This document shows positions 34,007-42,701 of a stretch of DNA of 64,000 nt, piece after piece. Where the stretch lies: the NCBI RefSeq assembly GCF_030717945.1, contig NZ_JAVAIM010000001.1, forward strand, positions 371,131 through 435,130. Direction: 5' to 3'. The translations under genes were made by a program, and so were the position numbers. Position 1 is the stretch's first letter; every line of letters begins with the position of its first letter. Under the pieces are notes generated by a model, which saw nothing but the letters and a program-made list of their open reading frames with translations, ran no database searches and was not told the origin of the DNA. Source of the stretch: Qipengyuania profundimaris (lineage in GTDB: Bacteria; Pseudomonadota; Alphaproteobacteria; Sphingomonadales; Sphingomonadaceae).

Positions 34007-34762
34007 ATGGAGCAGGCGCTGGATGAGCTGACCGACAAAGAAAAGCAGACGCTGCGCCTGATCGTGCGCGGGCACGACGCAAAGAGCATGGCGGCAGAGC
34101 TCGACCTGTCGGTGCACACGATCAACGAACGCCTGCGCGTGGCGCGCCGCAAGCTGGGCGTGACGAGCAGCCGCGAGGCGGCGCGGCTGCTGTTCGAGAG
34201 CGAGGGCGGGGGCTACGAAAGTTTTGCGGACAAGGATTTGGGGGATGCCGGGCGTGGGGGAAAACCCGATTTCGGTGATGTGCCCGAAACCCGTCAGTCA
34301 GGCAGGTGGGCAAACGGGCGCGGCGTCGCCCTGGTAATTGGAGGTTTTGCCATGTCCATCTTTGCTGCAATACTACTGCTTGGTACCCCGCTCGCGAATG
34401 GCGAGGCCGGTTCGGCGGACACCGACTTGCAGGCTCGAGATACTGCAATCGAGGCCGCAGCACGCGATTGGCTTGCCTTGGTCGATGCGCGCGACTGGAA
34501 AGCAAGCTACGCCGAGACCGCCGCTTCTTTTCGGAACGCGAACACGCTCGAGCTATGGAGCGAAACGGCGAATCAGGTTCAGGGAAATCTCGGTGCTACC
34601 AAGTCGCGGCAGTTTCTCGGCGTCGACGATGTGCCTTCGCCGCAAGGAATCGTAATTGTCAGATTTCGCACAGACTACGCAAATAGTCCCGGCATGACGG
34701 AGACAGTGTCGATGGTGTCCGAGGATGGCGTTTGGAAAGTTGCCGGCATCTATGTGACGTGA
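34007..34762 (+). CDS. Membrane-anchored LuxR-type HTH protein with DUF4019-like domain
   Basis: 251 residues in three parts. Residues 5–60 are a LuxR-type HTH (LTDKEKQTLRLIVRGHDAKS, VHTINERLRVARRKLGVTSS). Residues 107–126 are a single membrane span (VALVIGGFAMSIFAAILLLG). Residues 135–251 form a DUF4019-like domain (AARDWLALVDARDWKASYAE onward), probably periplasmic. There is no receiver or autoinducer domain. Topology suggests a one-component regulator that senses outside and binds DNA inside, like ToxR-type proteins. The C-terminal part has lower G+C than neighbours. Function of DUF4019 is not known to me. Confidence 0.83.
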   Translation: MEQALDELTDKEKQTLRLIVRGHDAKSMAAELDLSVHTINERLRVARRKLGVTSSREAARLLFESEGGGYESFADKDLGDAGRGGKPDFGDVPETRQSGRWANGRGVALVIGGFAMSIFAAILLLGTPLANGEAGSADTDLQARDTAIEAAARDWLALVDARDWKASYAETAASFRNANTLELWSETANQVQGNLGATKSRQFLGVDDVPSPQGIVIVRFRTDYANSPGMTETVSMVSEDGVWKVAGIYVT

Positions 34763-34770
34763 AGCACGTG

Positions 34771-34804
34771 CAGGGAGCGCCGCACCAAGGGTGCACGCGC
34801 CCTG
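34771..34804. terminator. Imperfect hairpin between convergent genes
   Basis: GCACC pairs with GGTGC and GCGC with GCGC, extended by GGG/CCC with small bulges, filling the 48-nt gap between the DUF4019 gene and phbB. No T tract follows on either side, so it may be a bidirectional but weak terminator. Confidence 0.35.
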
Positions 34805-34810
34805 TTGCGA

Positions 34811-35536
34811 TCAATACATGTGCTGGCCGCCATTGATGCTCATGGTCGAGCCGGTCACGAATTCGGCATGTTCGGAGCACAGGAAGCTCACCCCGCGCGC
34901 GATTTCGCTGGCCTGGCCGAGGCGGCCGACGGGGATCTTGGCGACTATCTTTTCCAGCACCGGCTCGGGCACGGCGGCCACCATGTCGGTGTCGATATAA
35001 CCCGGAGCGATGGCATTCACCGTAATGCCGAAGCGCGCGCCTTCCTGGGCCAAGGCCTTGGTAAAGCCGTGGATCCCGGACTTGGCAGCGGCATAATTGA
35101 CCTGGCCGTATTGCCCTGCCTGCCCGTTGATCGATCCGATGTTGACGATCCGGCCCCAGCCGCGCTCCTTCATCCCCGCGAAAGTCGCCTTGGCCATGTT
35201 AAAGCAGCCACCGAGATTGGTGCGCATGACCGCGTCCCAATCCTCGTAGCTCATCTTGAGAAGCGTGCCGTCGCGTGTGATGCCGGCATTATTGACGACG
35301 ATTTCGATCGGTCCGTGCTTTTCCTCGACGGTCTTGCACGCGGCTTGCACGGCCTCGTAATCGCCGACATCGAACTTGACCGTCGGGATGCCGGTGTCGT
35401 CGGTGAACTTCTTCGCCGCGTCGTCATTGCCAGCATAATTGGCGACGACGGTGCAGCCGCGCTCGTCGCGTAGCCGTTCGCAGATCGCGCGACCGATTCC
35501 GCGCGTTCCTCCGGTTACGATAGCAACACGTCCCAT
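34811..35536 (-). CDS. phbB: Acetoacetyl-CoA reductase
   Basis: 241 residues from the ATG at 35536, with GGGAG 10 nt before it; length is exactly that of PhbB. NAD(P)-binding TGGTRGIGRAICERL, VVNNAGITRDGTLLKMSYED, catalytic Ser in VNIGSINGQAGQYGQ and YAAAKSG with the Tyr/Lys pair, plus APGYIDTDMV. It reduces acetoacetyl-CoA to (R)-3-hydroxybutyryl-CoA for polyhydroxybutyrate. The depolymerase fragment at 63.9 kb supports PHB metabolism in the organism; no synthase (phaC) is in the window. Confidence 0.94.
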   Translation of the reverse strand: MGRVAIVTGGTRGIGRAICERLRDERGCTVVANYAGNDDAAKKFTDDTGIPTVKFDVGDYEAVQAACKTVEEKHGPIEIVVNNAGITRDGTLLKMSYEDWDAVMRTNLGGCFNMAKATFAGMKERGWGRIVNIGSINGQAGQYGQVNYAAAKSGIHGFTKALAQEGARFGITVNAIAPGYIDTDMVAAVPEPVLEKIVAKIPVGRLGQASEIARGVSFLCSEHAEFVTGSTMSINGGQHMY

Positions 35537-35668
35537 ATTTCGCTCTCCCAAGCTTTCCGTAGCGTTTGCGAACGGTCTTGGCAGAGAATCGAAAGCACGC
35601 AAAGCCATTCGGCAGCGCGGGGGCTCCGAACAATCGTATTCAATCTGTTACGGAGGGCTAAAGCCCGA

Positions 35669-36427
35669 TCAGAAGCGCAGCTGCGTTCCGACGTAGACGG
35701 CCTGGTCGTCCTCGACCCCATCGGTCAGCGGCGAGAGGCGATTGCGATCCTGCGACAGGCGGACGCCTGCGGTCACGTTGAGATTGCCCTTCACGCGATA
35801 CGAACCCTGCAGATCGACGCTCTGTTCGCCGAGGCCTTCCAGAGTGCGGGGCGAGCGTCCAGCCTTGCTGTCGCTCTCGATCGCGAGGCGCGATCCGAAG
35901 CGGCTGGGCTTGCCGGAGGTTTCTTCCGCCGGGCGATAGGTCGACAGGTCGGGCATCGACAGGTCACGCACGCCAGTTGGCAGCGTCGCAGTCTTCTCCG
36001 GCTGGGCGAAGCCCTGATAACCGCGGGCGATGCCCAGATTGTAGCGAGTCGGCGCGATTTCGAGCGCGCGTTCACGGCCTTGCTCTGCACCGACGGAGGT
36101 GGGTGCGGTGCGGAAGGAAATCGCCCGCGCCGTCGCATCGTCGACCCGCACCGCCACGGTGACCGTGCGCTCGGCCTGGCGCTGGATCTTGGTGGCGGGA
36201 GTGAAGCGCAGGCCATCCTCGCCGATGATCGCGGCCACTTGGCGAGCCAGCTGCGGATCGATATTGGCGGGGGTGAAAGGCAGCGACACGATGTCGGCCG
36301 CTTCGATTGCGCTATTACCTGTGCCGACCGCAAGGCCCGCGCCCGGAATGGCCAGTGCAAGCCCGGCAGCGGCCAACGCCACGGGGATCGCCCGCCTTGC
36401 GCTGATGCTGTTGACCTTGCGTCCCAT
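35669..36427 (-). CDS. Exported protein of unknown function, possible outer-membrane end
   Basis: 252 residues. A Sec signal (ARRAIPVALAAAGLALAIPGAG) precedes a soluble region with EAADIVSLPFTPANIDPQLA and TVAVRVDDATARAISFRTAP. The C-terminus has alternating polar/hydrophobic strands (VDLQGSYRVKGNLNVTAGVR; QAVYVGTQLRF) and ends in Phe, like outer-membrane beta strands, although too few strands are seen for a full barrel. I do not recognise the family. It is divergent from the DUF3576–leuS operon. Confidence 0.65.
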   Translation of the reverse strand: MGRKVNSISARRAIPVALAAAGLALAIPGAGLAVGTGNSAIEAADIVSLPFTPANIDPQLARQVAAIIGEDGLRFTPATKIQRQAERTVTVAVRVDDATARAISFRTAPTSVGAEQGRERALEIAPTRYNLGIARGYQGFAQPEKTATLPTGVRDLSMPDLSTYRPAEETSGKPSRFGSRLAIESDSKAGRSPRTLEGLGEQSVDLQGSYRVKGNLNVTAGVRLSQDRNRLSPLTDGVEDDQAVYVGTQLRF

Positions 36428-36774
36428 TATCCGTTCACTCTTCCCTGTCGGCGACCATCAGAAACATCGGAATTTATCGAACAGGGCCTGAATGCACCCT
36501 GACGCGACTCGTTCCGCAGTCGTTATCGTTTCGACAACCTATGGACGCTTTGCACGCATGGCCAGCTTTTCCACAGGGCCCGCCTTTCGATTGCGAGAAA
36601 GTGTTGCGCTTTGCCCACAAAGGCTTCGGCGGCCTGGAAATTCAGGACGCATTCACGGCTGCCCGTGGCAGAACGGTGCGGGCGGTTGGGAAAACTTGCC
36701 CGCGCCTTCTCAGGCTTTATAGAGCCGGAAAGATCATCGCCGTGGAAAAGCGGCTGGAAATGCTAAGGATGAAC
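36428..36774. other. 347-nt divergent intergenic region
   Basis: It lies between the exported unknown protein and the DUF3576–leuS operon. I see no convincing small gene. It holds a candidate promoter for the operon at 36696–36723 and one isolated DnaA-box-like TTTTCCACA at 36567. A frame open from 36541 runs into the DUF3576 gene but lacks an SD and a sensible N-terminus. Confidence 0.5.
36696..36723 (+). promoter_or_regulatory. Candidate promoter of DUF3576–leuS–lptE–holA operon
   Basis: TTGCCC (36696–36701) and TATAGA (36718–36723) with a 16-nt spacer. A start near 36730 would give a 5' leader of about 45 nt before the DUF3576 gene. Confidence 0.4.
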
Positions 36775-37221
36775 ATGAGCGCTTTCGCCAATCTCCCCCG
36801 CCCTGCCACCCTCGCCATGGCGCTGGCCGCCAGCGCCACCCTCGCAGCGTGCGGCGGTGGCGAGCGGCCCGAGGCCGATCTGGCCGCCTCGCAGGTCACG
36901 ACGATCGGCGTGAATTCCTATCTCTGGCGCGCTTCGCTCGAAGCGGTCAGCTTCGCCCCGCTGCTGCAGGCGGATAGCAATGGTGGTGTGATCGTGACCG
37001 ACTGGTACGCCAATCCCAGCAATCCGGGCGAGCGCGTGAAGGTGACGATTACGATCCTCGACCAGGATTTGCGCGCCGATGCGCTGCGTGTTGCCGCCAG
37101 CCGCCAAGTTGCGCAGGGCGGTGGCTGGGTCGATGCACCGGTGCAGGCGGCGACCGTGCAGAAGCTGGAAGACATCATCCTGACCAAGGCGCGCGAATTG
37201 CGCCGCCAGGCCGTCAGCTAA
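36775..37221 (+). CDS. DUF3576 lipoprotein
   Basis: 148 residues from the ATG at 36775 (AAGG 6 nt upstream; in-frame ATGs at 36760 and 36769 are alternatives). A lipoprotein signal TLAMALAASATLAACGGG ends at the lipid Cys. The rest (GVNSYLWRASLEAVSFAPLL, ADSNGGVIVTDWYANPSNPG, ERVKVTITILDQDLRADALR) is the DUF3576 fold, of unknown function, found beside leuS and lptE in alphaproteobacteria. That context hints at an envelope role linked to lipopolysaccharide assembly. Confidence 0.88.
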   Translation: MSAFANLPRPATLAMALAASATLAACGGGERPEADLAASQVTTIGVNSYLWRASLEAVSFAPLLQADSNGGVIVTDWYANPSNPGERVKVTITILDQDLRADALRVAASRQVAQGGGWVDAPVQAATVQKLEDIILTKARELRRQAVS

Positions 37222-37262
37222 ACCGCCTTTAAATCACGCGCAAAACGGGTAAGGCCGCTCGC

Positions 37263-39779
37263 ATGAGCAGCGATACCCGTTTCGATCCCGCCAGCGCCGA
37301 TGCGCGCTGGCAAAATGCGTGGGAGGAGGCGGAGACCTTCCGCGCCGACAGCGATTCTCCCAAGCCCAAGAGCTACGTGCTGGAGATGTTTCCCTATCCC
37401 TCGGGGCGCATCCATATCGGCCACGTGCGCAATTACACGATGGGCGACGTGCTGGCGCGCTACAAGAAGGCGACCGGGCACGAGGTGCTGCACCCTATGG
37501 GTTGGGACGCCTTCGGCATGCCGGCGGAAAACGCCGCGATGGAGAAGGGCGTGCATCCGGGCGGCTGGACCCGCGACAATATCGAGCACATGAAGGCGCA
37601 GCTTAAGCGCCTCGGCTTCGCGCTCGACTGGAGCCGCGAGCTGGCGACCTGCGAGCCGGACTATTACGGCCACGAGCAGGCGCTGTTCATCGATTTATAC
37701 GAAGCGGGCCTCGTTTACCGCAAGGAGAGCGAGGTCAACTGGGACCCGGTCGACATGACCGTGCTCGCCAACGAGCAGGTGATCGACGGCAAGGGCTGGC
37801 GCAGCGGCGCGGAGGTCGAGAAGCGCAAGCTTAACCAGTGGTTCCTCAAGATCACCGACTTCGCCGAAGAATTGCTGGAGGGTCTCGGGAGCCTCGAGAA
37901 CTGGCCCGACAAGGTCCGGCTGATGCAGGAAAACTGGATCGGCAAGTCGAAGGGGCTCGAATTCAGCTTCGACCTCTCGAATGGCGAGAAGCTGCCGGTC
38001 TACACCACGCGCCCAGACACGATTTTCGGCGCGAGCTTCGTCGCGGTCGCCGCCGACCATCCGGTGGCGCAAGCGATCGACAGCGAGGAAGCGCGTGATT
38101 TCATCGCGCTGTGCAAGCGCGGCGGCACGACGGCTGCCGAACTCGAAACCGCCGAAAAGCTTGGCTTCGACACCGGCATCACCGCCAAGCACCCCTTCAC
38201 CGGCGCGGATTTGCAGGTCTACATCGCGAACTTCGTGCTGATGGATTACGGCACCGGTGCCATCATGGCGGTGCCCGGTCACGATCAGCGCGACTTCGAA
38301 TTCGCGACCAAATACGGCCTGCCCATACCGCGCGTCGTTGCCCCGAGCGTCAAGGAGGCTGGCAACTCTTTCGACGGCGAGGCGGAGGCGGGTGAGGGTG
38401 TGATCGTCAATTCGGATTTCCTCGACGGCATGAGCGTTGAAGACGCCAAGCGCGAGGTCATCCGCCGCGTCGAGGAGCAGGGCCGGGGGACAGGCAAGAC
38501 CGTCTGGCGCCTGCGCGACTGGGGCGTTTCGCGTCAGCGATACTGGGGCACGCCCATTCCCTTCATCCACTGCGATGCCTGCGGCGTCGTGCCTGCGCCC
38601 AAGGACAGCCTGCCGATCACCTTGCCCGAGGACGTCGACTTCCAGACGCCCGGCAATCCACTCGTCCGCCACGATACGTGGAAGCATGTCGACTGCCCCA
38701 AGTGCGGCGGCAAGGCGGAACGCGAGACCGACACGCTCGACACCTTCGTAGACTCGAGCTGGTATTTCCTGCGCTTCGCGAGCCAGCCCGCGGACAAGCC
38801 GTTCGATGCGGAAGAAGTCGCCAAGTGGCTGCCGGTCGAGCAGTATATCGGCGGCATCGAGCACGCGATCCTGCACCTGCTCTACGCCCGCTTCTGGACC
38901 CGCGCGCTGGCGCATATGGGGCAGATCGAAGTAAAGGAGCCGTTCGCCTCGCTGTTCACGCAAGGCATGGTCACGCACGAGACCTACAGCCGGAAAGAAG
39001 GTGGCAAGACCGTCTATTACGCACCCGACGAGATCAGTCGCGAGGCCGATCGCGCGCTGCTGACCGCCGATGGCGGCGAGGTCGAGATCGGCCGCGTCAT
39101 CAAGATGTCGAAGTCGAAGAAGAACGTCGTCGACCCCGACACGATCATCGACAGCTACGGCGCAGACGCGGTGCGCTGGTTCATGCTCTCCGACAGCCCG
39201 CCCGAGCGCGACCTCCCGTGGTCGGAAGCCGGTATCGAGGGATGCAGCCGCTTCGTCCACCGTCTGTGGCGGCTGTTCTTGGCATTTGATGAGACGGCCG
39301 GAGGTGAAGACAAAGCGCTTGATCGCAAGACGCACCAAACTGTCGCAGCGGTGGCGGAAGACATCGAATCACTCGGATTTAACAAAGCCGTTGCGCGCAT
39401 CTACGAACTGACCGGAGCGGTGGAGAAGGCAGATCCATCATTCAGCCGCTCAGTAGCCATTCGTACGCTCATGCAAATCGTCGCGCCGATGATGCCGCAT
39501 CTTGCAGAAGAAGCGTGGACCTCGATTGGTGAAGGTTCCTTGATTGCAAACGCAGGCTGGCCCGAGGTCGATCCGGCGCTGCTGGTCGAAGATGAAGTGA
39601 CCATCGCGGTCCAGCACAAGGGCAAGCTGCGCGATACGCTCACCGCTCCGAAAGGCGCGGCCAAGGAGGATCTCGAAGCGATGGCGCTCGCCAGCGAGAA
39701 AGTGCAGCGCTCGATTGACGGGGCCGAGATTCGGAAGGTCATTGTCGTGCCCGACAGATTGGTGAATATCGTCACGTGA
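37263..39779 (+). CDS. leuS: Leucyl-tRNA synthetase
   Basis: 838 residues, complete class-I enzyme. HIGH at residues 51–54 ([18 protein letters not shown]), a CP1 editing domain around 220–420 ([39 protein letters not shown]), zinc-like [18 protein letters not shown], and KMSKS near residue 615 ([16 protein letters not shown]), followed by the anticodon domain. The stretch 39310–39550, within the C-terminal helical domain, drops to roughly 52–58% G+C by hand count against about 64% nearby. It is followed by lptE with a one-base overlap (TGATG). Confidence 0.97.
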   Translation: MSSDTRFDPASADARWQNAWEEAETFRADSDSPKPKSYVLEMFPYPSGRIHIGHVRNYTMGDVLARYKKATGHEVLHPMGWDAFGMPAENAAMEKGVHPGGWTRDNIEHMKAQLKRLGFALDWSRELATCEPDYYGHEQALFIDLYEAGLVYRKESEVNWDPVDMTVLANEQVIDGKGWRSGAEVEKRKLNQWFLKITDFAEELLEGLGSLENWPDKVRLMQENWIGKSKGLEFSFDLSNGEKLPVYTTRPDTIFGASFVAVAADHPVAQAIDSEEARDFIALCKRGGTTAAELETAEKLGFDTGITAKHPFTGADLQVYIANFVLMDYGTGAIMAVPGHDQRDFEFATKYGLPIPRVVAPSVKEAGNSFDGEAEAGEGVIVNSDFLDGMSVEDAKREVIRRVEEQGRGTGKTVWRLRDWGVSRQRYWGTPIPFIHCDACGVVPAPKDSLPITLPEDVDFQTPGNPLVRHDTWKHVDCPKCGGKAERETDTLDTFVDSSWYFLRFASQPADKPFDAEEVAKWLPVEQYIGGIEHAILHLLYARFWTRALAHMGQIEVKEPFASLFTQGMVTHETYSRKEGGKTVYYAPDEISREADRALLTADGGEVEIGRVIKMSKSKKNVVDPDTIIDSYGADAVRWFMLSDSPPERDLPWSEAGIEGCSRFVHRLWRLFLAFDETAGGEDKALDRKTHQTVAAVAEDIESLGFNKAVARIYELTGAVEKADPSFSRSVAIRTLMQIVAPMMPHLAEEAWTSIGEGSLIANAGWPEVDPALLVEDEVTIAVQHKGKLRDTLTAPKGAAKEDLEAMALASEKVQRSIDGAEIRKVIVVPDRLVNIVT

Positions 39780-40267
39780 TGCGCGCCTTTTTTGTCTCCC
39801 TTTCCGCCCTGTTGCTGACCGCCTGCGGCCTCTCGCCGATGTATGCGGGCGGCGGCGATGGCGTAGTGGCGCGCGGACTGGCCGCGGTCGATGTCGCGCC
39901 GATCGAGGGGCAGGCCGGCTGGCTGGTCCGCAATGCGCTGAACGACCGGCTCGGCGCGGCAGGCGCGGCCAGCCCCCAATATCGCCTCGACGTCCGACTC
40001 GACGACCAGCTCGAAGGGCTCGCGATCCTGCGCGACGACACCGTCAGCCGTGAGAGGCGCACCCTGCGCGCGCGCTACCAGCTGATCGACCTCGCCAACG
40101 GAGAGATCGTGCTGGATGCGACTGCCGGATCGGATGCCGGGATCGATGTCGTCTCCAGCGAATACGCCACCATCGCCGCCGAGCAGACCGCGCTCGAGAA
40201 CCTCGCCGAGGATGTGGCGCAGCGGATCGTCACGCGCGTGGCGCTGACGTTGCGCGGGGAATCGTGA
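39779..40267 (+). CDS. lptE: LPS-assembly lipoprotein LptE
   Basis: 162 residues. The ATG at 39779 shares its A with the leuS stop; a GTG one codon earlier is possible. Lipoprotein signal FFVSLSALLLTACGLSPMYA places the lipid on the Cys, and the body (LVRNALNDRLGAAGAASPQY, RARYQLIDLANGEIVLDATA) matches LptE, which plugs the LptD barrel in the outer membrane. The gene order leuS–lptE–holA is the standard one. It overlaps holA by GTGA. Confidence 0.9.
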   Translation: MRAFFVSLSALLLTACGLSPMYAGGGDGVVARGLAAVDVAPIEGQAGWLVRNALNDRLGAAGAASPQYRLDVRLDDQLEGLAILRDDTVSRERRTLRARYQLIDLANGEIVLDATAGSDAGIDVVSSEYATIAAEQTALENLAEDVAQRIVTRVALTLRGES

Positions 40268-41310
40268 AGCTCACCAGTAAGGACTTCGCCGCCAAGGGCC
40301 GCAATGCGGCGCAGGATTGCGGCGTGTTCTTCTTCTGCGGCCAGGACGAAGCCGGGGCGAGCGCGGCGGCCAGCGACCTCGCCAGCTGGCTTCCCGAACC
40401 GGGCGAACGCGTGGAGATGAGCGGCGCCGACCTGCGCGGCGATCCTGCCCGGTTAGGCGATGAAGCCCGCTCCACCTCACTGTTCGGCGACAAGCGCCAC
40501 ATTTGGGTCAGGGCAAGCGGCGACGAGGCGCATGATGCGCTCAAGACGCTCCTTGAGACCGGCGACATGGGCGCGGGCGAGGCGTGCCCGGTGATCGTCG
40601 TCGCCACCTCCGCCACCGACAAATCGCGCACCGCCAAGCTGCTGGAAAAGCGCAAGGATGCGGTCGTGGCATTGTTCTATCCGCCCGACCTGCGCTCGGT
40701 TTCGCAGAGCGTGCGCGCGATGGGCGATGCAGCGGGCGTGCGGCTTGGCGGTGATCTTGCGGAGCGCGTGGCGCGCGGGGCCAATCTCGATGTGCGGCTG
40801 GCGCAAAGCGAAGTGACCAAGCTCGCCACCTATCTCGACGCCAGCCCGCAAAGCCCGAAACCCGCGACCGCCGAAGACCTCGACGCGGTCGGCGCGGTGA
40901 GCGAAGAGGATGGCTTCATGCCGCTCGTGAATGCGGTGATGGGCGGGCAGAGCGCGAAGGTCGCCCCGGAGATCGCGCGGATGAAGCAGCTTGGCCTCAA
41001 CCCTGTGGGGGTGCTGCTGGCGTTCGAGCGGCGCGCGGCGCAACTGGCGCGGATCGCGGCGGCGCTGGGATCGCGTGGTTATGGCGATCTCGACAAGGGC
41101 GAGAAGGCGCGGCTGGGTATCTTCTGGAAGGAGGATCGCGAGATCGGTCAACAGGTCTCGCGCTGGCGCGGCAAGGGGCGGCTCGACCGGCTGACCCATG
41201 GGCTTACCAAGATGCATCGCGATTTGCTGACCAACAGCCAAGCTGCCGAACTTTTGCTGGCGCAGGGCCTCACCAATATCGCCCAGCTGGCAGGCGCCGG
41301 GCGGCGCTAG
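40264..41310 (+). CDS. holA: DNA polymerase III delta subunit
   Basis: 348 residues starting at GTG 40264, overlapping the lptE stop. An N-terminal AAA+-like fold without a working P-loop (FFFCGQDEAGASAAASDLAS) is followed by VVATSATDKSRTAKLLEKRK and the C-terminal clamp-loader collar (LTKMHRDLLTNSQAAELLLA). HolA opens the sliding clamp in the clamp-loader complex. It ends the leuS operon; its last four bases overlap the end of the 40-codon minus-strand ORF. Confidence 0.93.
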   Translation: MKLTSKDFAAKGRNAAQDCGVFFFCGQDEAGASAAASDLASWLPEPGERVEMSGADLRGDPARLGDEARSTSLFGDKRHIWVRASGDEAHDALKTLLETGDMGAGEACPVIVVATSATDKSRTAKLLEKRKDAVVALFYPPDLRSVSQSVRAMGDAAGVRLGGDLAERVARGANLDVRLAQSEVTKLATYLDASPQSPKPATAEDLDAVGAVSEEDGFMPLVNAVMGGQSAKVAPEIARMKQLGLNPVGVLLAFERRAAQLARIAAALGSRGYGDLDKGEKARLGIFWKEDREIGQQVSRWRGKGRLDRLTHGLTKMHRDLLTNSQAAELLLAQGLTNIAQLAGAGRR

Positions 41311-41429
41311 GCGCGAAGCCAGTCGTCGAGCGCCTTATAGCCGTATATCGCAAGACGGGGCCACTGCCGTAAATGCGACCGTCGGCCACCAAGCTTGGCC
41401 AGCTTCGGGTTTATCGGCAGCCCCTCCAT
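41307..41429 (-). CDS. Putative 40-aa basic protein downstream of lptA
   Basis: A short frame, MEGLPINPKLAKLGGRRSHL then RQWPRLAIYGYKALDDWLRA, followed by TAG. It begins 10 nt after the lptA stop with GAGG 8 nt before the ATG, so spacing fits a third gene of the lptC–lptA operon. Composition (Trp, Tyr, Arg clusters; no rare runs) looks protein-like, and it fills nearly all of the lptA–holA gap. I recognise no family. It is short enough that chance cannot be excluded. Confidence 0.5.
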   Translation of the reverse strand: MEGLPINPKLAKLGGRRSHLRQWPRLAIYGYKALDDWLRA

Positions 41430-41439
41430 GGGCCGTGCC

Positions 41440-41994
41440 TCAGTTTTCGGGAACGGAGAAGGTCCCGGTCACGCGGCCACCCGAAGTTGTTGAGCTCTGC
41501 CCGGTGACGGAAGACGAGCCGCTCGCGCTGCCGTCCACGCTGGAGACGCCGCTCGCAAGATCGATCACCAGCCGTCCGCCGTTCAGCGTGTCCCCGCCGC
41601 GATTGAGGCGGACGTTGCCGGCCATGGTGATGATCCGCCGGTTGAAGTCGTAGACCGCCGTGTCGCCGCGCGCGCGCTCGTTGCCGCGCTGCACGTCGAC
41701 GCCGCCGGTGGCCATGATCCGCTGGATTTGGAGGCTGCCCGCGTCCGAATAATTGACGATGGTGCGACCGGCGGTGAGCGACAGACCGGCCTGCGTGATG
41801 CGGACGCTACCTGACAGCACCACGCGGTTCTGCCGGTCCTGCAGTTCGATCCGGTCGGCGGCGTAGGAAACGGGCGCGTTGGAATTGTGCCCAGCGATCG
41901 CCTGCGCCTGCAATTGCATCCCGCCGACGGCAGCAAGCGTGGCCACGAAACCGGCGATGCCCCAGCGGGCCATGGTGGGAACGAGCTTGGTCAT
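41440..41994 (-). CDS. lptA: LPS transport periplasmic protein LptA
   Basis: 184 residues from the ATG at 41994 (GAGG 9 nt upstream, inside the lptC end; further starts at 42003 or TTG 42009 are possible). A signal sequence (WGIAGFVATLAAVGGMQLQAQA) precedes the OstA jellyroll: YAADRIELQDRQNRVVLSGS, AGLSLTAGRTIVNYSDAG, ERARGDTAVYDFNRRIITMA. LptA forms the periplasmic bridge that carries lipopolysaccharide to the outer membrane. The C-terminus is Ser/Gly-rich. lptB does not follow, unlike in many relatives. Confidence 0.9.
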   Translation of the reverse strand: MTKLVPTMARWGIAGFVATLAAVGGMQLQAQAIAGHNSNAPVSYAADRIELQDRQNRVVLSGSVRITQAGLSLTAGRTIVNYSDAGSLQIQRIMATGGVDVQRGNERARGDTAVYDFNRRIITMAGNVRLNRGGDTLNGGRLVIDLASGVSSVDGSASGSSSVTGQSSTTSGGRVTGTFSVPEN

Positions 41995-42005
41995 CTCAGG
42001 CATCC

Positions 42006-42677
42006 TCAATTCGGCATTCTCAGCTTGCCGGGCACCATGCGCAAGCGCGCATTGCCGGACAGGGAAATGGTACGCGCTTCGAGATCTGCATCGAAGCGAT
42101 TGCCGCTGAACGTCCCTGCAGGAATTGCTCCCTCGACACCGCCTTCGCCGGTTACGGTCTTCTCCGCAAGGTTCACCGACACGCCGCGCGCCACCATGCG
42201 ATAGCCATCGGCAGCCACCATCAGCAGCGGGCCGTTCACCGACACGATCTGATCGTCGAGTTCATATTGGCCACCATTGGCAGAAACGCGCGCAGGCCCG
42301 TCGTTCAGCAGCAATCGGGCGACCAGATCGTTCATCCGCACGATGCCTTCCGCGCTCGATCGCTGCACCGCCTCGCCTGCCGTAAGCGAGAACGGTCGTC
42401 CGTCGTCGTCCTCGCCGCGATAGAGCGCATTATCGACCCGCAAGCGCTCGTCGATTACCGCGACCTTGTCCCGGTCGAGCAGGAAGCTGATCTCGCCGCG
42501 CGGGCTGAGCGGCGTGATGACCATGAAGGCTGCAAGGACACCCACCGCCATCGGCAGCGCCTTGGCGAGGAATCCAACGAGCTTGTCGTGCGACCCGCCC
42601 GGTTCGGCCCAGTCCTGCCGCCGGCCCCGCAGCGCCTTCGCATCGTCCGTTTCGATCCTGCGTTGCCGGAACACCAT
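42006..42677 (-). CDS. lptC: LPS export protein LptC
   Basis: 223 residues. A basic cytoplasmic N-terminus and one membrane span (LAKALPMAVGVLAAFMVITP) lead into the periplasmic beta-jellyroll (LRVDNALYRGEDDDGRPFSL, VSANGGQYELDDQIVSVNGP). LptC links the inner-membrane LptB2FG transporter to LptA. It is upstream of lptA and slightly overlaps its alternative starts. The RNase D-like gene lies 24 nt upstream on the same strand, so the three probably form one transcript. Confidence 0.88.
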   Translation of the reverse strand: MVFRQRRIETDDAKALRGRRQDWAEPGGSHDKLVGFLAKALPMAVGVLAAFMVITPLSPRGEISFLLDRDKVAVIDERLRVDNALYRGEDDDGRPFSLTAGEAVQRSSAEGIVRMNDLVARLLLNDGPARVSANGGQYELDDQIVSVNGPLLMVAADGYRMVARGVSVNLAEKTVTGEGGVEGAIPAGTFSGNRFDADLEARTISLSGNARLRMVPGKLRMPN

Positions 42678-42701
42678 GGCGCGGGCTTGCCCTTTCGCTC
42701 C

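Noticed and set aside
36567-36575. DnaA-box-like TTTTCCACA in the 347-nt intergenic region
   Set aside because: Single imperfect copy, with no A+T-rich stretch or other boxes and no replication genes nearby.
41384-41400. GGCCA/TGGCC hairpin after holA as a terminator
   Set aside because: No T tract, short stem, and it lies within the 40-codon ORF.
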